Shown in pieces: positions 63,755 to 64,000 of a stretch of DNA of 64,000 bases. The DNA comes from Brachyspira hampsonii (lineage in GTDB: Bacteria; Spirochaetota; Brachyspiria; Brachyspirales; Brachyspiraceae). Under the pieces are notes generated by a model. The model searched no databases. It saw only the letters and a program-made list of their open reading frames with translations, and was not told where the DNA came from. The position numbers and the translations under genes were made by a program. The stretch's first letter is position 1, and the number at the start of each line of letters is the position of its first letter. The stretch is from positions 2,046,001 through 2,110,000 of the forward strand of contig NZ_CP019914.1 in assembly GCF_002214805.1 (NCBI RefSeq), read 5' to 3'.

Positions 63755-63815
63755 AATTAATTCCTTTTGTTATTTATAGATTATGTTTAAAATTATATAT
63801 AAAAACCTTTATCAA

Positions 63816-64000
63816 TTAATAAGTTTCTACCATTCCTGCAACATCTTGAGCTGTATACTGCATGCCAACTTCATTAAGATATTTTGTGATTAAGGCATCT
63901 ACCTGTTTTTTTAATCCCTTAGAATAAAGCTCCATAACCACAGTACAATTTTGTTTAGAATCCCATTGCGTTTCTACAACAGAAGCTCCTCTTATTCTTC
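63816..64000 (-). CDS. Partial gene at right edge, uncharacterised
   Basis: Only the last 61 codons are visible. They read RIRGASVVETQWDSKQNCTV, then VMELYSKGLKKQVDALITKY and LNEVGMQYTAQDVAGMVETY before TAA. The strand-turn-strand pattern with a long helix recalls LPP20/FlgO-like envelope lipoprotein domains, but the fragment is too short to decide. Its 5' end lies outside the window. The 61-bp gap to the SDR gene suggests it may be upstream in the same transcript. Confidence 0.6.
   Translation of the reverse strand, partial: RIRGASVVETQWDSKQNCTVVMELYSKGLKKQVDALITKYLNEVGMQYTAQDVAGMVETY

Overview
The window comes from a very AT-rich spirochaete, almost certainly Brachyspira. The 16S rRNA gene reads as Brachyspira. 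It stands alone, with its own leader and terminator and no 23S, 5S or tRNA beside it, which matches the known split rRNA genes of Brachyspira hyodysenteriae. I do not assign a species.

Left part (1-7.9 kb): a truncated HD-domain phosphohydrolase, a YkgJ-type cysteine-cluster protein, a large repeat-rich membrane protein (histone H1-like tail, one membrane segment, LysM-like end) and a winged-helix protein, all on the minus strand. Then come the 16S gene and a GntR/FCD regulator on plus.

Central housekeeping and metabolism (7.9-31.4 kb): a YidC-like/sulfatase fusion, a LiaF-like membrane protein, rsmD, a periplasmic PepSY-like protein, apbE, an acetyl-esterase, a membrane-anchored AlbA_2 protein, trxB and comM/yifB. 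A citrate module follows: citD-citE-citF (citrate lyase) and tctC-tctB-tctA (tripartite tricarboxylate transporter), behind a near-consensus promoter that carries an operator-like palindrome. Citrate taken up by Tct would be split by the lyase to acetate and oxaloacetate. Next are a cupin, prmC, a YtcJ-type amidohydrolase lipoprotein, a HAD phosphatase, an LD-carboxypeptidase and yjbQ.

Variable region (31.4-45 kb): five copies of a large palindromic intergenic element lie here. They sit around an intact Mrr-like nuclease gene, a broken 3' duplicate of it, and a BspA-like repeat gene with an internal stop. The same stretch holds a DUF2314-like protein, a lipoprotein gene with a premature stop, and a CHAT-peptidase gene overlapping an AmiD-like amidase gene and rsmI. 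Two core genes, a radical SAM/DUF2344 protein and rseP, interrupt it. This looks like the most plastic part of the window.

Right part (45-64 kb): a double-CAP secreted protein, an epimerase with a zinc-ribbon tail, an EFR1 flavodoxin-ferredoxin, TPR proteins (one membrane-anchored with an Mrr-like end), a VUT/YhhQ transporter, fabH, a C_GCAxxG_C_C protein, an alaS operon with lipoproteins, an HtrA protease, and a minus-strand operon of an SDR, two uncharacterised proteins and an LpxL-type acyltransferase. A partial gene closes the window.

Terminators are mostly simple hairpins with T runs. Several genes start with TTG or GTG behind strong Shine-Dalgarno sequences, and I moved several starts on that basis. 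I saw no tRNA gene, CRISPR array, insertion sequence or integrase.
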